A stretch of 64,000 nt of DNA from Oreohelix idahoensis (GCA_024509875.1 JAMPIV010021226.1:502001-566000), one strand, 5' to 3'. Shown: positions 1-10,800, counted from the stretch's first letter. Notes: generated by a model from the letters alone, not told the origin. Translations and numbers: made by a program.

Positions 1-955
1 CATCTTTTTCTAGCTTTTCTCCAAATTCTTCCCAGGACTTCTGTTTTGCTGCTAGCACTTTGTAGGTCCTAATGCTCATTTCTCCTGTTCGTTTACTTTG
101 TTTCTTGCGTGATGTTGGGCAGTTCCTAGGCTGAGCAACTCTTTCAGTTGTTCGTTTGATTGTTAGCAGGTAGTGATCACTTCCAATCTCTGGCCCCCTC
201 CAGACTCTTGCATCTCGGACATATCTGAATGAGCTTCTCCGAACATGGCATAGTCGATCACTGACTTCTCATTCTTGGTTGGTTCACATCTAGTGTATGC
301 ATGTATGCGCTTATGGGGGAACTTTGTGTTTGTAATGATCAGATTCTGCTCACTGCAGAATCTAAGGAGTCGCTTTCCATTGTCATTGAGAGTATCTTCT
401 CCATATCTTCCGATAACTCCACCCCATCTAGCATGGTCATTTCCAACTCTGGCATTAAAATCTCCGAGCATAATAACTTCATCTAGGCAGTCATCCACTG
501 TCCTTTGAAGCAGCTCGAAGAATTCCTCCTTGACCTCTGCTCTCTCATCCTCATTTGGCCCATACACTATGACCAGGTTGACTATGGTTTCTCCTTCTTT
601 TAGTTTTACAACCATAATGCGCTCCGAGATAAAGTTCCATCCCTTGATACTATCTTTTTGATTTTGGGCCACAATGCAACCCACGCCCCCTTTAGCTCTT
701 TCAGATATGGGTACACCACTGTAGAGCAACGTGTTGCCATCGAGATCCATGACTCCTTGTCCTTTTTTCTTCGTTTCCGTTATAGCCAGGATTTCTAGTT
801 TTGCTTTCCTCATCTCTTCCACCAGCTCCTCTTCCTTCCCATTTATACTTCTTGTGTTCCAAGTTCCATAAGTCGTAGTCCGTAGTCCGTTCCAGTTCGT
901 CGCCTTTAGAATCAGTCCGGTTTTCTCTCTTGTAGTTCGCGTAATCATGCTTCAT
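1..955 (-). pseudogene. RTE-like LINE endonuclease fragment, frameshifted
   Basis: This is the N-terminal apurinic/apyrimidinic-type endonuclease of a non-LTR retrotransposon, the enzyme that nicks target DNA for target-primed reverse transcription. The minus frame 948-163 shows the family motifs in order: GTWNTRS, ITETKKKG, GGVGCIV, VYGPNEDE, MLGDFNARVG and an IDYAM box. The frame then goes wrong at about 235-250. The expected C-terminal signature (VRDARVWRGPEIGSDHYLL, with the SDH catalytic motif) continues in another minus frame down to base 1, so one indel has split the domain. The downstream RT would lie left of the window. The style matches RTE/BovB-type proteins often annotated as craniofacial development protein 2-like; the clade is inferred from motifs only. 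Confidence 0.8.
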
Positions 956-1204
956 TTCACACTAATGATAAAATATATGATAAGCGCTTAAGCGCCCCAC
1001 GCTTTTTGTCAATTTGATGTTACATTTTTTTACTGCAAGCTATAAACTCCTTGAAAAATTATGTGTGGCTTTTTAGTGCATTAAAAGCCTGTGTTTAAAA
1101 TATTTTTATTTTTTATTCCTTAAGGGTTCTGTAATTTACCTAATTTCATTATGTGTCCTTCATTAGTAAACATCGTAGTAAATAATTATGCGTACCGTAC
1201 TTGA

Positions 1205-1400
1205 AACTTGCGGGGTTCGAAACCTAGTAGTATCATCCTCCAGTCTATCCAGATTTAAAGGGGTATATGCCTTTTCTCTTTAGTTAGGAAAGGCAAAGGC
1301 AGCGATGAATGGAACTGATCACCCCATCACCACCACCTCGTAAAGGTGGACCTAACATAGGTAAGTCTTTAACATTTTTCACCCTATGCTATGGGCAACC
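1205..1400 (+). mobile_element. tRNA-derived SINE fragment, family S1
   Basis: A B-box-like core (GGTTCGAAACC near 1215) is followed by a conserved body (CCAGTCTATCCAG, then AACTGATCACCCC near 1315). The same body, in the same order, occurs at 12145-12400, 18440-18690, 32045-32175 and 36670-36835. The A-box half is not recognisable here, so this copy is 5'-truncated or diverged. Confidence 0.55.
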
Positions 1401-1479
1401 TTTACCTTTCACCCTTTTAGCAGATAATACAACAATTATCTGCCAGTAACTGATAAAATATAAGTAACACTACCTTTGC

Positions 1480-1850
1480 ACGAGATTACTCTTAGCAGAG
1501 TTATAGATAGAAGGATAATGATGCTTCTACCTCAAGGGAGTATTCACAAGATATTCAGAAAAGCGAGAACAATGCTGCATTTGTTGCGCACGTTAACTCT
1601 AGGATCTACCGACAACTGTTGTGAAAGATTATGTAATCTTATATTAGCTCGTTCAAGCCCCCAGCTGAGTTAATTGAGCGAATTTCCTCTTATTATTATT
1701 TAATAGCTCTGGTTGAGTGTATCTAAGAAATTGTCTGAGACATACGGATACAACACATTCAAAATGATTAAATCAACTTTAAATTTGGATAGATATAAGT
1801 AACACATTTAGTAATCACTTAGGTTTTAACAGTTATTAAACATTGAATAT
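1480..1850. repeat. Dispersed repeat R2, copy 1
   Basis: This segment aligns by eye with 40150-40640 over its whole length. Shared blocks include ATTACTCTTRGCAGAG, GATAGAAG, AGCYCGTTCAAGCCC, AATTCCTCTTAT and TTTAACAGTTA. No coding frame or terminal repeats are visible, so the class is unknown. In the other copy a (TA)n run has expanded at a site that is short here (about 1725-1740). Confidence 0.6.
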
Positions 1851-1859
1851 TCTTTAACA

Positions 1860-2189
1860 AAAATTGGTCATCATCATATGATGTTAATGGGGAATTATAT
1901 AAGGGGAAGTTTAACTTGGCAGCTTTTATTGGACTACTTAGCTGCCAGTGAGGTTTCTGCTCCCGCTGGTGCTTTGGTTCTTCGCAGATAGGTGACTGTA
2001 TTGCTCACGTTCCTGATCAAGATTAAGAGTTGCAGCACGTTCCAAGTAAAATCAGGGAGTAACTGCAAAGCTGGTCCCGCGTCTCTAAGACCCGTCTGAT
2101 GATGGTGTCCAGCGTCGACTTCAGGCCACTTATACCCTCACGTGTTCCAGAAATAGCACCCTCAACTGGTACCACCAAGCCAAACTTTA
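1860..2189. other. Unassigned intergenic DNA
   Basis: I see no reading frame, terminal repeat or RNA gene here. Confidence 0.5.
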
Positions 2190-2690
2190 GGCTCACAGAC
2201 TGCTAGCTCAGAGAAATAAAGGCACTTGTAGAGGCCTTTTACACTTGGTCTGGGGTGTCGTTACTTTAACAATAAGTTCCCACTTGTGTGAAACTTGTGC
2301 TTCAGTTTCCTCAGATTCCGGTTTTCCGTGTTAAAATGGAAGAGTTTTTCCTTGGCTTTTAAGTCCCGAGAATGCTCAAACAGGGTCCGGTCTGATAAAT
2401 GAAAGCTGATTTTAGTCTTTACTCTGGCAAGGTCTGGTTGTCTTCTTGGCGCGAGTGAATTTTCACAGTGTTCTACTCTGGCTGAAGTGTCAGGTTATAG
2501 TGCCTGTCTTCCCCCGCATTTGTTTGTTGCGATGTTAAGCAGGGCTCCATTCGGAAGGGGTGTTGTGCCTTCATTCCGAGTGTCTGCCAATCGTTTCGAA
2601 CATGCGTGTTTTGTGGGGTAATTTAAATTATTGCCTCGTGGAAATTTCTGCGCGTTACTGCAGAGGTCATGTCTCCCAAATATGGAATTC
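2190..2690. repeat. Dispersed repeat R1, copy 1
   Basis: This segment is homologous to 37395-37815. Shared blocks are GGCTCACAGACT, AATAAAGGCACTTG, TCAGTTTCCTC, GATTCCGGTT, GTCCGGTCTGA and CCAATCGTTT followed by AACATGCGTGT. The I-group-like LINE on its right ends here, so R1 was the likely insertion target. No coding sequence or termini could be defined. Confidence 0.6.
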
Positions 2691-2704
2691 TTCTTCGTAC
2701 ACTC

Positions 2705-4945
2705 TCAGACGTCCACTTGAATGTTCTCAAAGAAAGCAGTAGTCAGTTTGAGGCTATTTGAATCCCCGTAAAGCTTTTCCACGAAAGGAGCTGCCGTCGG
2801 CCATATGCACTTTCTCTGTACCACATATAAGGGGCAACTTTGAAGCAGATGTTCAGCAGTCATTTTATCAGTGCCACAGTTACACTGATCGGTAGTTCCT
2901 ATCTTTAGCTTGTTGAATAGATGGTATCTCAATCTGTTGTGGCCAGTGCGGAGTCTGAAGATTACCACTTGTTCTCTTCTGTGGAGCTGGTAGTAAGCAT
3001 CATTCTGTGTGTGCCCTGGATGTTCTACATTCCATTTGTTTCTGTAACTGATTCTGATAAAACTCTTTGCCTCCTCAAAAGTTATGCTTGCATCAGGCTG
3101 AGGTAGATGTGAACCCTCTTTTGCCATTCTGTCAGCCTCTTCATTGCCGGCGATGTTACAATGATATGGGATCCACTGGATCACAACACTTTTGAATCGT
3201 TGACAAAGTTTGTGGAGCACTACTCTGAGATCATCCGGGTCTGTATTATTTTGTCTTTTCAACGTTGCAATTACTGACTGTGCATCAGTAAAGAAAGCAA
3301 CTTGTCTCTCTGCCGTTTCTTCTGTCAATATAACCTCTGCTGCAGTTTTCGAGGCCTCTGCCTCTGCACTGAAGTTGCTGGAGAATCGTCCTGTCGCCAC
3401 TGACAGCCTTTTTTCTGCACCAGTGCTTAAGGTCAGAAAGACACCCCCACCTCCATTTTCTGTTGCATTTGTTGCTGATCCATCTGTGTATGCATGGGTC
3501 CAGGTGTTGCGTGGATAATGTTTCTCTATGTATTTTGTCGCTATGGATTTTCTATCTGTTGCAGTTTGGCTCTTTTTACTTTCAATTCCAGGAATGTTTT
3601 CTATCATTTTAGGAAAACGATTTTGTTTCCAAACTGGAAGCTTGTGTGCAGTGTAGATGGGTTTAACAGTGGATATTTCATCTATGGATACTGCTCTCAT
3701 TTGTGGTTTGGTTGATTCTACAAAATTACTTCGTTTGAGTCTTTGCCTTCTAAGAGCATTTATTCTATGGCACATTGGGTGGTCTGTTAGTCTTTTGAAT
3801 TGTTCGGCCTGTTGTTGAGCCCTGTAGTCTCTTCTATCTGTCATTGGCTGGAGGCATGTAATCTTTTCGAGTTCTTTTATAGGTGTTGACTTCATGCCTC
3901 CCGTTATAATTCTCATTGCTTGATTTTGGAGTCTGCTAATTTTATCGAAGTTTGTCTTAGCTGCTGTTGCCCATGCTGCCATGCCATATTCAAGAACTGG
4001 CCTCAGTCGCCCTGTGTACAACGTCTTAAGCACTTTCTCATCTGCACCCCAAGTTGTTCCAGCAAGTTTTTTCATAATTGCCATCCTTTGTCTTGCTCTC
4101 ATTCGATTTCTGTCAACCTGTTTTTTCCAAGTCAGACGGCGATAAAAAATAATGCCTAGGTAGTTCGGATTTTCATTTAAATGAAGATTTACTCCGTTTA
4201 GTACTAGTTTGAAGCTCTGAGGTCTAGTTGAGAGGGAAAATACAGTGTACGTTGTTTTCTCTTCATTGATCTTCATGAGCCATGTTTTGGCCCACTCTTC
4301 CAGTGATGTTAGTGCTTGCTGCATCAGAATGTTTGCAGTAGTGATACGTTCTTCAGAGATCCACAACGCTAAGTCATCTGCAAAGGAAGCATTGTGTGCT
4401 ATTTGTTGAATATTGTCAGTTATGTCATTTATGTATGCAAGGAACAGTGTAGGTGACAGGACTCCCCCTTATGGGACACCCTGCTCTAATATAAACTTTT
4501 TACTAGTCTGTCCTTGCAGCAGTACTCTGGCGGTTCTATTTTCCAGGTAGTGACCAATCCATTTGTACATTCGCCCACATACACCACTTCTCTGCAGTTT
4601 GACTTTCAATCCTTCTTTCCATATTGTATCGAAAGCTTTTTCTAAATCTACCCAAACCACTAGCGTGTGTTTTTTTTTTCGTGGAAGGCATCTTCGATTT
4701 CCTGAGCTATATATGTGATTTGATCCTCAGTGAATCTGTGTTGTCTGAATCCTGCTTGTTGATGGTTTAATAGGTGTTTGCTTTCCAGGTGCCACATCAG
4801 TCTGGTATTTATCATGCGCTCCATCAGTTTTCCTACACAGTTTAGTAGGCTGATCGGTCTGTAACCATTTGGTTCTTTCGGGTCCTTGTCTTTCTTTGGT
4901 ATAGGTATCAGTATAGCTTCTTTCCATGTGGGATAGGGTGGGCGA
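2705..4945 (-). pseudogene. LINE reverse transcriptase-RNase H, disabled
   Basis: This is the polymerase part of the host LINE. From the right, fingers motifs read IPIPKKDKD and NGYRPISLLN, then VWVDLEKAFD (RT motif A), then QGVP. A TAA stop at 4469-4471 stands where this family has a Q codon, followed by GGVLSPTLF and FADDLAL (the DD catalytic box). The remaining 553 codons are open. They end in an RNase H with D295 (AYTDGSA), the E of AEAEA, D361 (FFTDAQS) and D412 (GNEEAD), then a CNCGTDKMTAEHLLQSCP cysteine-histidine motif. A second lesion is a frameshift at the A-run covering about 4669-4681. The copy is dead, but by few lesions. Confidence 0.9.
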
Positions 4946-5450
4946 GATGAAGATGATGATTATATTGTGATATGTTTGATCACTCTCTTTTCACACTCGC
5001 ACCGACCCGAACAACAATAAAACTCTTGATTCTAGAGGCAGGGGCTGTATTTATTTTTACAACCCATTCAGTGACTAAGCAAACATTAAACAAATAAACC
5101 AACGAACATAACAAAACACCCAGCTAGTGCTCAGTTGCTAATGTGTCATGTCTTCATTCCTCTTCTACCGACACAGGGCTAGCCTAACTTCGTTTCTTCT
5201 CTCTCGGCGGTTCTTGCAAAATAGGCCCGTCCGCCGGCCGCTATCTCTTTTATAAGCCCAGGTCGAATCACTCAATTTACTGCGCGCTAGGCGTATTGAT
5301 TTGGCCGCATACATAACACTCGCGATATTGCTTTAGAAGGCCCGAAAACAGAAATATACACAACTATTTCTAGAGCAAAAACACAATTCTACACCACAAC
5401 TTAATTTTTAGGCATTATTATGGCCTAGTCATCAATCTTCTTCTTTATCT
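4945..5450 (-). mobile_element. LTR-like insertion in LINE (putative solo LTR)
   Basis: This stretch of about 500 bp breaks the LINE coding frame and contains no open frame. On the minus strand it has a TATAAAAG box (5247-5254) and, about 200 bp downstream, an AATAAA signal (about 5051-5056), the order expected in an LTR. Possible TG...CA borders exist (TGTGATATG at 4966; ACACCACA to 5398), but I found no target duplication. The flanks carry an imperfect inverted pair (CGAGATGAAGATGATGAT on the left and ATCTTCTTCTTTATCTCG on the right), so a MITE is an alternative. The LINE segment expected between linker and RT is missing here. Confidence 0.4.
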
Positions 5451-5454
5451 CGTC

Positions 5455-5749
5455 AGAATTTTTTTGTCGCCGTGTTTCAGCAGTCTCTTGTTGTTTTATT
5501 TAATGTTTTTCGGTATTTTGCAGTGGTGGCTTTGAGTAATATGTTTGCTACAGTTGTTTGTTCTGTTTCTGCTGTGTTTCTGACCTCTGTTACTTCATCT
5601 TCAAGCCTTTGAAGTTCTTCAGTCCAGTAAGGTTTGTAATTTTGTCTTGCCCCTCTGGGAATGGAACCAGTAGCTGCTTGTAGTATGGCTCTGTTTAGGC
5701 TTTCGACCATCGTTTTCATATTGCCGTGCCGTGTATTAATGGTTTCACT
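5455..5749 (-). pseudogene. LINE linker between endonuclease and RT
   Basis: The minus frame reads SETINTRHGN..., then a GARQNYKPYWTEELQRLE motif and a helical stretch, ending at a stop at 5477-5479. The PYWTEEL-type motif is typical of the region just downstream of the endonuclease in I/Jockey-type polyproteins. It is the direct continuation of the frame cut at 7822; the two parts were separated by the nested RTE insertion. Confidence 0.75.
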
Positions 5750-5762
5750 AAACCTGTCTGAC
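5750..5762 (+). repeat. Target-site duplication of nested RTE (left)
   Basis: AAACCTGTCTGAC is repeated exactly at 7809-7821. Removing one copy plus the RTE restores the minus-strand reading frame of the host LINE. Confidence 0.85.
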
Positions 5763-7808
5763 CATTTCAACAATATATAAGGAAAGTAGCAAATCATGCT
5801 TAGGATTCCAGGAAAGGAAGAAGCAAGACTGGATAACACCAGAAACACTAAACACCATAAAGATGAGAAAGGAAATGAAAAGAAAGAAAACAGAAGCGAA
5901 GTCCCCCAGGTTAAAGCAACTATATAGCGAACAGTACAGCCAGCTGGACAGGGAAGTTAAACGCCAAACCCGAGCCAACAAAAGGAATTACCTAGACGAT
6001 CTTGCAAAACAGGCAGAAGAGGCAGCACTGAGAAATGAACAAAGCACAGTATACAAAATAACTAAATTCATCAGCGGAAAACAAGGTGCAAACAATATTA
6101 CATTAGTAAGAGATAAGCAAGGAAATTTCATCAAGACAGCAGAGGGACAGGAAACAAGATGGGCAGAGCACTTCAGAGAAACTCTGAACAAGGAAATACC
6201 AGAAACACAATTGAATGTTCCTGAGGCTGAAAACGATCTAGATATAAATACAGACATTCCACGAAAAGAAGAAATCATCACAGCAATCAAAGGGTTAAAG
6301 AACGGTAAAGCTCCGGGCCATGATAACTTAAATGCAGAGCTATTTAAGACAGACCCGGAGCTAGCAGCAGAACTATTAGAACCACTATTTGCACAAGTGT
6401 GGAAAACGGGGACAACACCATCAGAGTGGAACAAAGGAATAATTGTCAAATTGCCCAAGAAGGGAGATCTTGCAGACTGCAACAATTGGAGAGGAATCAC
6501 TCTTCTCTCAGTTCCCAGCAAAATACTAGGCAGGATAATTATACAGAGAATTTCAAAGGCAGTAGACTACAAACTGAGGAAAGAACAAGCAGGATTTAGA
6601 AAGAACAGAAGATGTGTAGACCATATATTCACTCTCAGGAACATTATAGAGCAGTGCTCAGAATGGCAAAGACAGCTTTACATAAATTTTGTTGATTTTG
6701 AAAAGGCTTTTGACAGCATACATAGGGACAGTTTATGGAAAATACTGAGAGCTTATGGAATTCCAAGCTACATAGTGTCAATCATAAAAAGCCTCTATGC
6801 CAACTTTACGTGTAGTGTTGGGCAGAGCAACCTAACCTTCGAGGTGAAGACAGGAGTACGACAGGGATGCCCCTTATCAACCACTCTATTTTTATCAGTC
6901 ATAGACTGGGTGATGCGCCAGACAACAGAGGGCAGTCCAAGAGGAATAAGATGGACAACATTTTCTACATTGGAAGATCTGGAATATGCAGATGACATTG
7001 CACTGCTGGCACATTCACATCAACACATCCAGGAAAAAACGGATAGACTTAATAAGTTTAGCCAGCAGGTGGGCTTGAACATCAATTTAAAGTAGTCTGA
7101 GGTCATGACGCTCAATGTGAGCAACCCTGAGCCCATATCAGTAAGGAATCAGCAACTGGTACAGACAGATACCTTCACATACCTAGGAAGCATAGTAACA
7201 CCGGACGGTGGGGCAGGCAAAGACATCAACATCAGAATGAATAAGGCAAGAACAGCCTTCTTTAGCCTAAATAACATCTGGAAGTCCTCCCAATACAGCA
7301 CAAGCACAAAATTAAGATTATACCAGAGTTGTGTGCTTTCTGTGCTTCTCTATGGTGCGGAATGCTAGAGAGTCACAGAGAAGGAAATGTCAAAATTGTC
7401 CTCTTTTCACACAACATGCCTAAGAAAAATTCACCGCATCTTTTGGCCGAATACCATCACCAACCAAGATCTGCTTACTCGTAGCAAGCAAGAGGACATG
7501 CACACCATCATAGTTGGCAGACGCTGGAGCTGGGTTGGTCATGTCCTCAGAAGAGACCCCGATGCCATCACAAGAACAGCTATGCTTTGGACCCCTGAGG
7601 GAAAGCGAAAGAGAGGCCGACCAAAAACAACTTGGCGGAGGACTGTGAAGGCTGAGATGCAAAGAATGAACCAGAGTTGGGGCACTGTACGAAGGATGGC
7701 CACCGACCGTGCAAAGTGGAATCAATTTGTTGTTGCCCTACAAGACGCCACTAGGCGTGGTGGCCACTGACTGCTTTGACGGTCGGTGGTTAAGGATCGA
7801 AGAAGAAG
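5763..7808 (+). mobile_element. Nested RTE-like LINE (family RTE-A), 5'-truncated
   Basis: This is a target-primed insertion into the host LINE. It is 5'-truncated before the RT domain, carries RT and the C-terminal region on the plus strand, and ends in a short (GAA)n tail at about 7797-7810. A 13-bp target duplication brackets it. A second, 3'-end-only copy of the family lies inverted at 12937-13140. The 3' terminus holds a small perfect hairpin (CGCC-ACTA-GGCG near 7745-7757) found in both copies. Confidence 0.88.
5863..7770 (+). pseudogene. RTE-type reverse transcriptase, two nonsense codons
   Basis: This is the RT of the nested element, which copies element RNA at a nicked target. The visible 410-codon part has IVKLPKKGDL, a CNNWRGITLLSVPSK motif, EQAGFRKNR, FVDFEKAFDSI (motif A, about residues 276-286), GVRQGCPLS (331-339) and YADD (375-378). 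A TAG at 7093-7095 and another at 7366-7368 interrupt one otherwise continuous frame. Beyond them come FTYLGSIVT and the family C-terminal signature WVGHVLRR...GKRKRGRPKTTWRRT. The frame is also open 5' of the first ATG (KKQDWITPETL...), as expected for a truncated polyprotein. The two stops make it inactive unless read through. Confidence 0.92.
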
Positions 7809-7821
7809 AAACCTGTCTGAC
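7809..7821 (+). repeat. Target-site duplication of nested RTE (right)
   Basis: Exact repeat of 5750-5762. Its first two A residues could also belong to the GAA tail, so the true duplication is 11-13 bp. Confidence 0.85.
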
Positions 7822-8155
7822 AACATTGAAAACTTGTCCCAGTCAGCTCGTTTGTAGTTCCATCGAGGAAGTAGTTTTTCTTCCTGCGGAACATATTCCA
7901 TATTTATGACCAGTTTTATTGGTTTATGGTCACTACCTGCTAGCTGATCAAGCACATGTCTGTCTATTTTATGTCTGATATCTCTTGTAGAAAAGGCTAG
8001 ATCTGGAGTGGAAGTAGTGTGCCATCTTCTGGAGTAAAAACTGGGGTTGTCATCGGGACTGTTGATTAGGTGAAGATTTGTATCTATCTCCCAGTCCTCC
8101 ACTTCGTCTCCTCTGTTGTCTGTATCTGGGTATCCCCATCTTTCAGAATGACTGT
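7822..8155 (-). pseudogene. LINE endonuclease C-terminus
   Basis: The minus frame runs from about 8155 (SHSERWGYPDTDNRGDEV) through STPDLAFSTRD to LAGSDHKPIKLVI, which carries the conserved SDH catalytic histidine of the APE-type endonuclease. The N-terminal two thirds of the endonuclease are absent: homology stops near 8155, probably the point where reverse transcription of this copy ended. The protein is cut at 7822 by the RTE insertion and resumes at 5749. Confidence 0.8.
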
Positions 8156-8705
8156 TTCGTTAGGCCTGTGGGCCAGTACATCCGATTTCAAAGGGCATTT
8201 ATTTCGGGTTGCCTACCTTAGCCTTTGACTGTCCCCAGTCTACCTGCAAGGCAGCAGTGTGGTCTCACTGACTGACTGGATTCTAGAAAAACATGTAGAG
8301 AATCACCAACGTCAAAAAACAATGTCCGACATATTGGACAGGAACCGGAATGAAAAAATCCGATCCTCTTTTGGCAGTATTTACAAATAACTTCTTACAT
8401 CTGCCCGTAATATTACAATATTTCCGCTCAGGCTGATATTTCCGACTGACAAGTGCGTGTGTCTGTAATCTGTCCACAGACGATTAATGTATCACCCGGT
8501 ATGCCTTAGGTAAACCCAACGCTCGGTCGCTGACCAGCCCATCCGGGTTCATGACGAATTATCACTGAGACGAGTGTAAGATGATTTGAAAGTACAAAAT
8601 ATCTGCTTGATAGTAGAAAAAGAAAAGGGCGACCACAGAAATTTAGTACACACAAAATGTAACTAAATACTGCCGGAGAGGAAAAGAGATCGACCTAATG
8701 TTTCT
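8156..8705. other. Unassigned intergenic DNA
   Basis: No supported frame. A stretch near 8200-8280 looks like degraded dispersed repeat, but I could not match it to another copy in the window. Confidence 0.4.
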
Positions 8706-8708
8706 GTG

Positions 8709-8850
8709 ACAATGGCCACCATCATCAGTACCATTCCTGAAACAACTCTACAGAGATATTAGCAGCCTTAAGCTGACGAACTGCTTTCTTTGAACATATT
8801 TAGTTGGTGTCTGAAAGTGAACACAGAAGAAGAAAGCATTATAATACAGT
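8709..8850 (+). mobile_element. 3' end of I-group-like LINE
   Basis: It aligns with the tail at 19490-19600 and, inverted, with the end of the RT-RNase H frame at 2705. Shared blocks are ATGGCCACCATCA, AGTACCATTCCTG, CCTTAAGCTGAC and a terminal AGAAGAAGAA. Stops and indels leave it non-coding. Confidence 0.7.
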
Positions 8851-8854
8851 TGTT

Positions 8855-9003
8855 GCTCTGGAGTCCCCAGGATATGGAGCCAGTGGGAGGCTGAAAACCC
8901 ACGGACAAGAGAGCTGGAGATAGAAAAGACATGGATAAAGATGTCATGGGAAGACCTTGAGCGGGTAGCACAGAATAGGCAATAATTGGCATGACTTTCT
9001 TAA
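8855..9003 (+). mobile_element. RTE-like LINE C-terminal scrap
   Basis: The plus-strand translation gives LLLWSPQD, then after a frame change TRELEIEKTWIKMSWEDLERVAQNRQ (broken here into pieces). This is the C-terminal signature of RTE-like proteins and parallels LFWNPQGK... at 54490. It is short and damaged, and directly abuts another LINE tail. Confidence 0.6.
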
Positions 9004-9014
9004 AGATCTATATT

Positions 9015-10322
9015 CAGGGGTAATGATGATGACAATGGCAAAATAGATCAATCTGATGACACTGGTAAAATAGAACAACCTGATAATACTAATAAAATAG
9101 ATCAATCTGATGACTCTGGTAAAAAAGAACAACCTTATAACACTAGTAAAATAGATCAATCTGATGACACTGGTAAAATAGAACAACCTGATAACACTAG
9201 TAAAATAGATCAATCTGATGACACTGGTAAAATAGAACAACCTGATAACACTAGTAAAATAGATCAATCTGATGACACTGGTAAAATAGAACAACCTGAT
9301 AACACTAGTAAAATAGATCAATCTGATGACGCTGGTAAAATAGAACAACCTGGTAATGCTGGTAAAATAGATTAGTCTGATGACGGTGGTAAAATAGAAG
9401 ACCTGATAATGCTGGTAAAATATATCAACCTGATAACAATAGTAAAATAGACCAACCTGATAACTCTTGTAAAATAGATCAGTCTGATGACGCTGGTAAA
9501 ATAGAACAATCTGATAAAGCTGGTAAAATATATCAACCTGATAACTGTGATAAAATAGTACAACCTGCTAATGCTGGTAAAAATAGATCAACCTGATAAC
9601 ACTAGTAAAATAGAACAACCTGATAACGCTGGGGAAATGGAACAACCTGATAACATTAGTAAAATAGACCAATTTGATAACACTGGTAAATAGAACAACC
9701 TGATGACCTAGTAAAATAGAACAATCTGATAACACTGATAAAATAGAACAACCTGATAACACTGGTAAAATAGGACAATCTGATAACACTGGTAAAATAG
9801 AACAACCTGATAACACTGGTAAAATAGAACAACCTGACGACACTGGTAAAATAGAACAACCTGGCGACACTGGTAAAATAGAACAAACTGATGACGCTTG
9901 TAAAATAGATCAATCTGATGACGCTGGTAAATAGAACAACCTGATGACGCAGGTAAAATAGAACATTCTCATGACGCAGGTATAATAGATCAATCTGAAG
10001 ATGCAGGTAAAATTGAACAATCTGATGACGCTGGTAAAATAGAACAACCTGACGACACTGGTAACATAGAACAATCGGATGACGCTTGTAAAATTGAACA
10101 TCTTGACGACGCTGGCAAAATAGAACAATCTGGTAACACTGGTAAAATAGAACAACCTGATGACACTGGTAAAAAAGAACAACCTGATGACACTGGTAAA
10201 GTAGAACAATTTGATTACACTGGTAAAATAGAACAATTTGATTACACTGGTAAAATATAAGAATTTGATTGCACTTGTAAAATTGAACAATCTGATAATA
10301 CTGGTAAAATAGATCAACCTAA
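9015..10322 (+). repeat. 27-bp minisatellite, about 48 copies
   Basis: Tandem units of 27 bp (consensus GATAACACTGGTAAAATAG plus AACAACCT) cover 1.3 kb. The left part alternates two variants, giving a 54-bp higher-order period (GAACAACCT and GATCAATCT types). Read on the plus strand a unit encodes nine residues (DNTGKIEQP-like) without a stop for many units, but no start codon or gene context was seen. Indels and TAG codons break the frame to the right. The long minus-strand frames here are by-products of the period being a multiple of three. Confidence 0.95.
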
Positions 10323-10384
10323 CAGATAATACAACAATTATATTTTAGCTGCTGACTAAACAGACATATAGCATTAGATTGAAT

Positions 10385-10520
10385 ATGTTATTTGTCTGTC
10401 TGTCTGCCTCTGTCCGTCCGTCTCTGTCTGTCTTGTCTGTCTGTCTTTGACTGTCTTTGTTTGTTAATCTGTATATCTGTCTGTCTCTGCCTGTCTCTGT
10501 CTGTCTTTGTATCTATCTGT
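10385..10520 (+). repeat. (TCTG)n-type microsatellite, imperfect
   Basis: Repeated TCTG/TCTC/TTTG tetramers run for about 130 bp between copies of a short AT-rich host motif (TTGAATATGTT). Confidence 0.85.
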
Positions 10521-10800
10521 CTACCTGATTAAATAGAATTATCTGACATTAGCTTGAATATGTTGTTAGATCGCCTACTGTTAAAATAGAGCAATCTAAC
10601 TTCCTTACTTAGTCGTTCGTCTTCTACCATGGGGTGTAGAGGTTTTAAATGAGAGAGCGCCATACTACCCTTTCGGCTGTCTTCCTCCTAGCCTGGTTTC
10701 ATTCTAGTCCTCGGTCCTTCAGAGATTGTCTAATGTTGTCCTCCCAGCGGACTTTGGGTCGTCGGGAGGTCTGGATCTCTGTCTCTTAGTTCCCATACTT

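Larger units (their letters stand above)
2690..8155 (-). mobile_element. I-group-like LINE, split by nested insertions
   Basis: This is a 5'-truncated non-LTR retrotransposon read right to left: endonuclease C-terminus (8155-7822), post-endonuclease linker (5749-about 5455), then RT and RNase H (about 4945-2705). It ends in a (GAA)-type tail (ACGAAGAAGA) near 2690. An RTE LINE (5763-7808) and an LTR-like block (about 4945-5450) interrupt it. Four further 3' scraps of the family lie at 8709, 12785, 15325 and 19310. A C-terminal RNase H suggests the I/Nimb/LOA assemblage rather than RTE; the exact clade is not settled. Confidence 0.8.

Noticed and set aside
5988..6521. 177-codon minus frame
   Set aside because: Antisense of the RTE-A reverse transcriptase.
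8944..10317. Long minus-strand frames of repeating FYFTSVIRL-type residues
   Set aside because: They are antisense readings of the 27-bp minisatellite; the period is a multiple of three so several frames stay open by chance.
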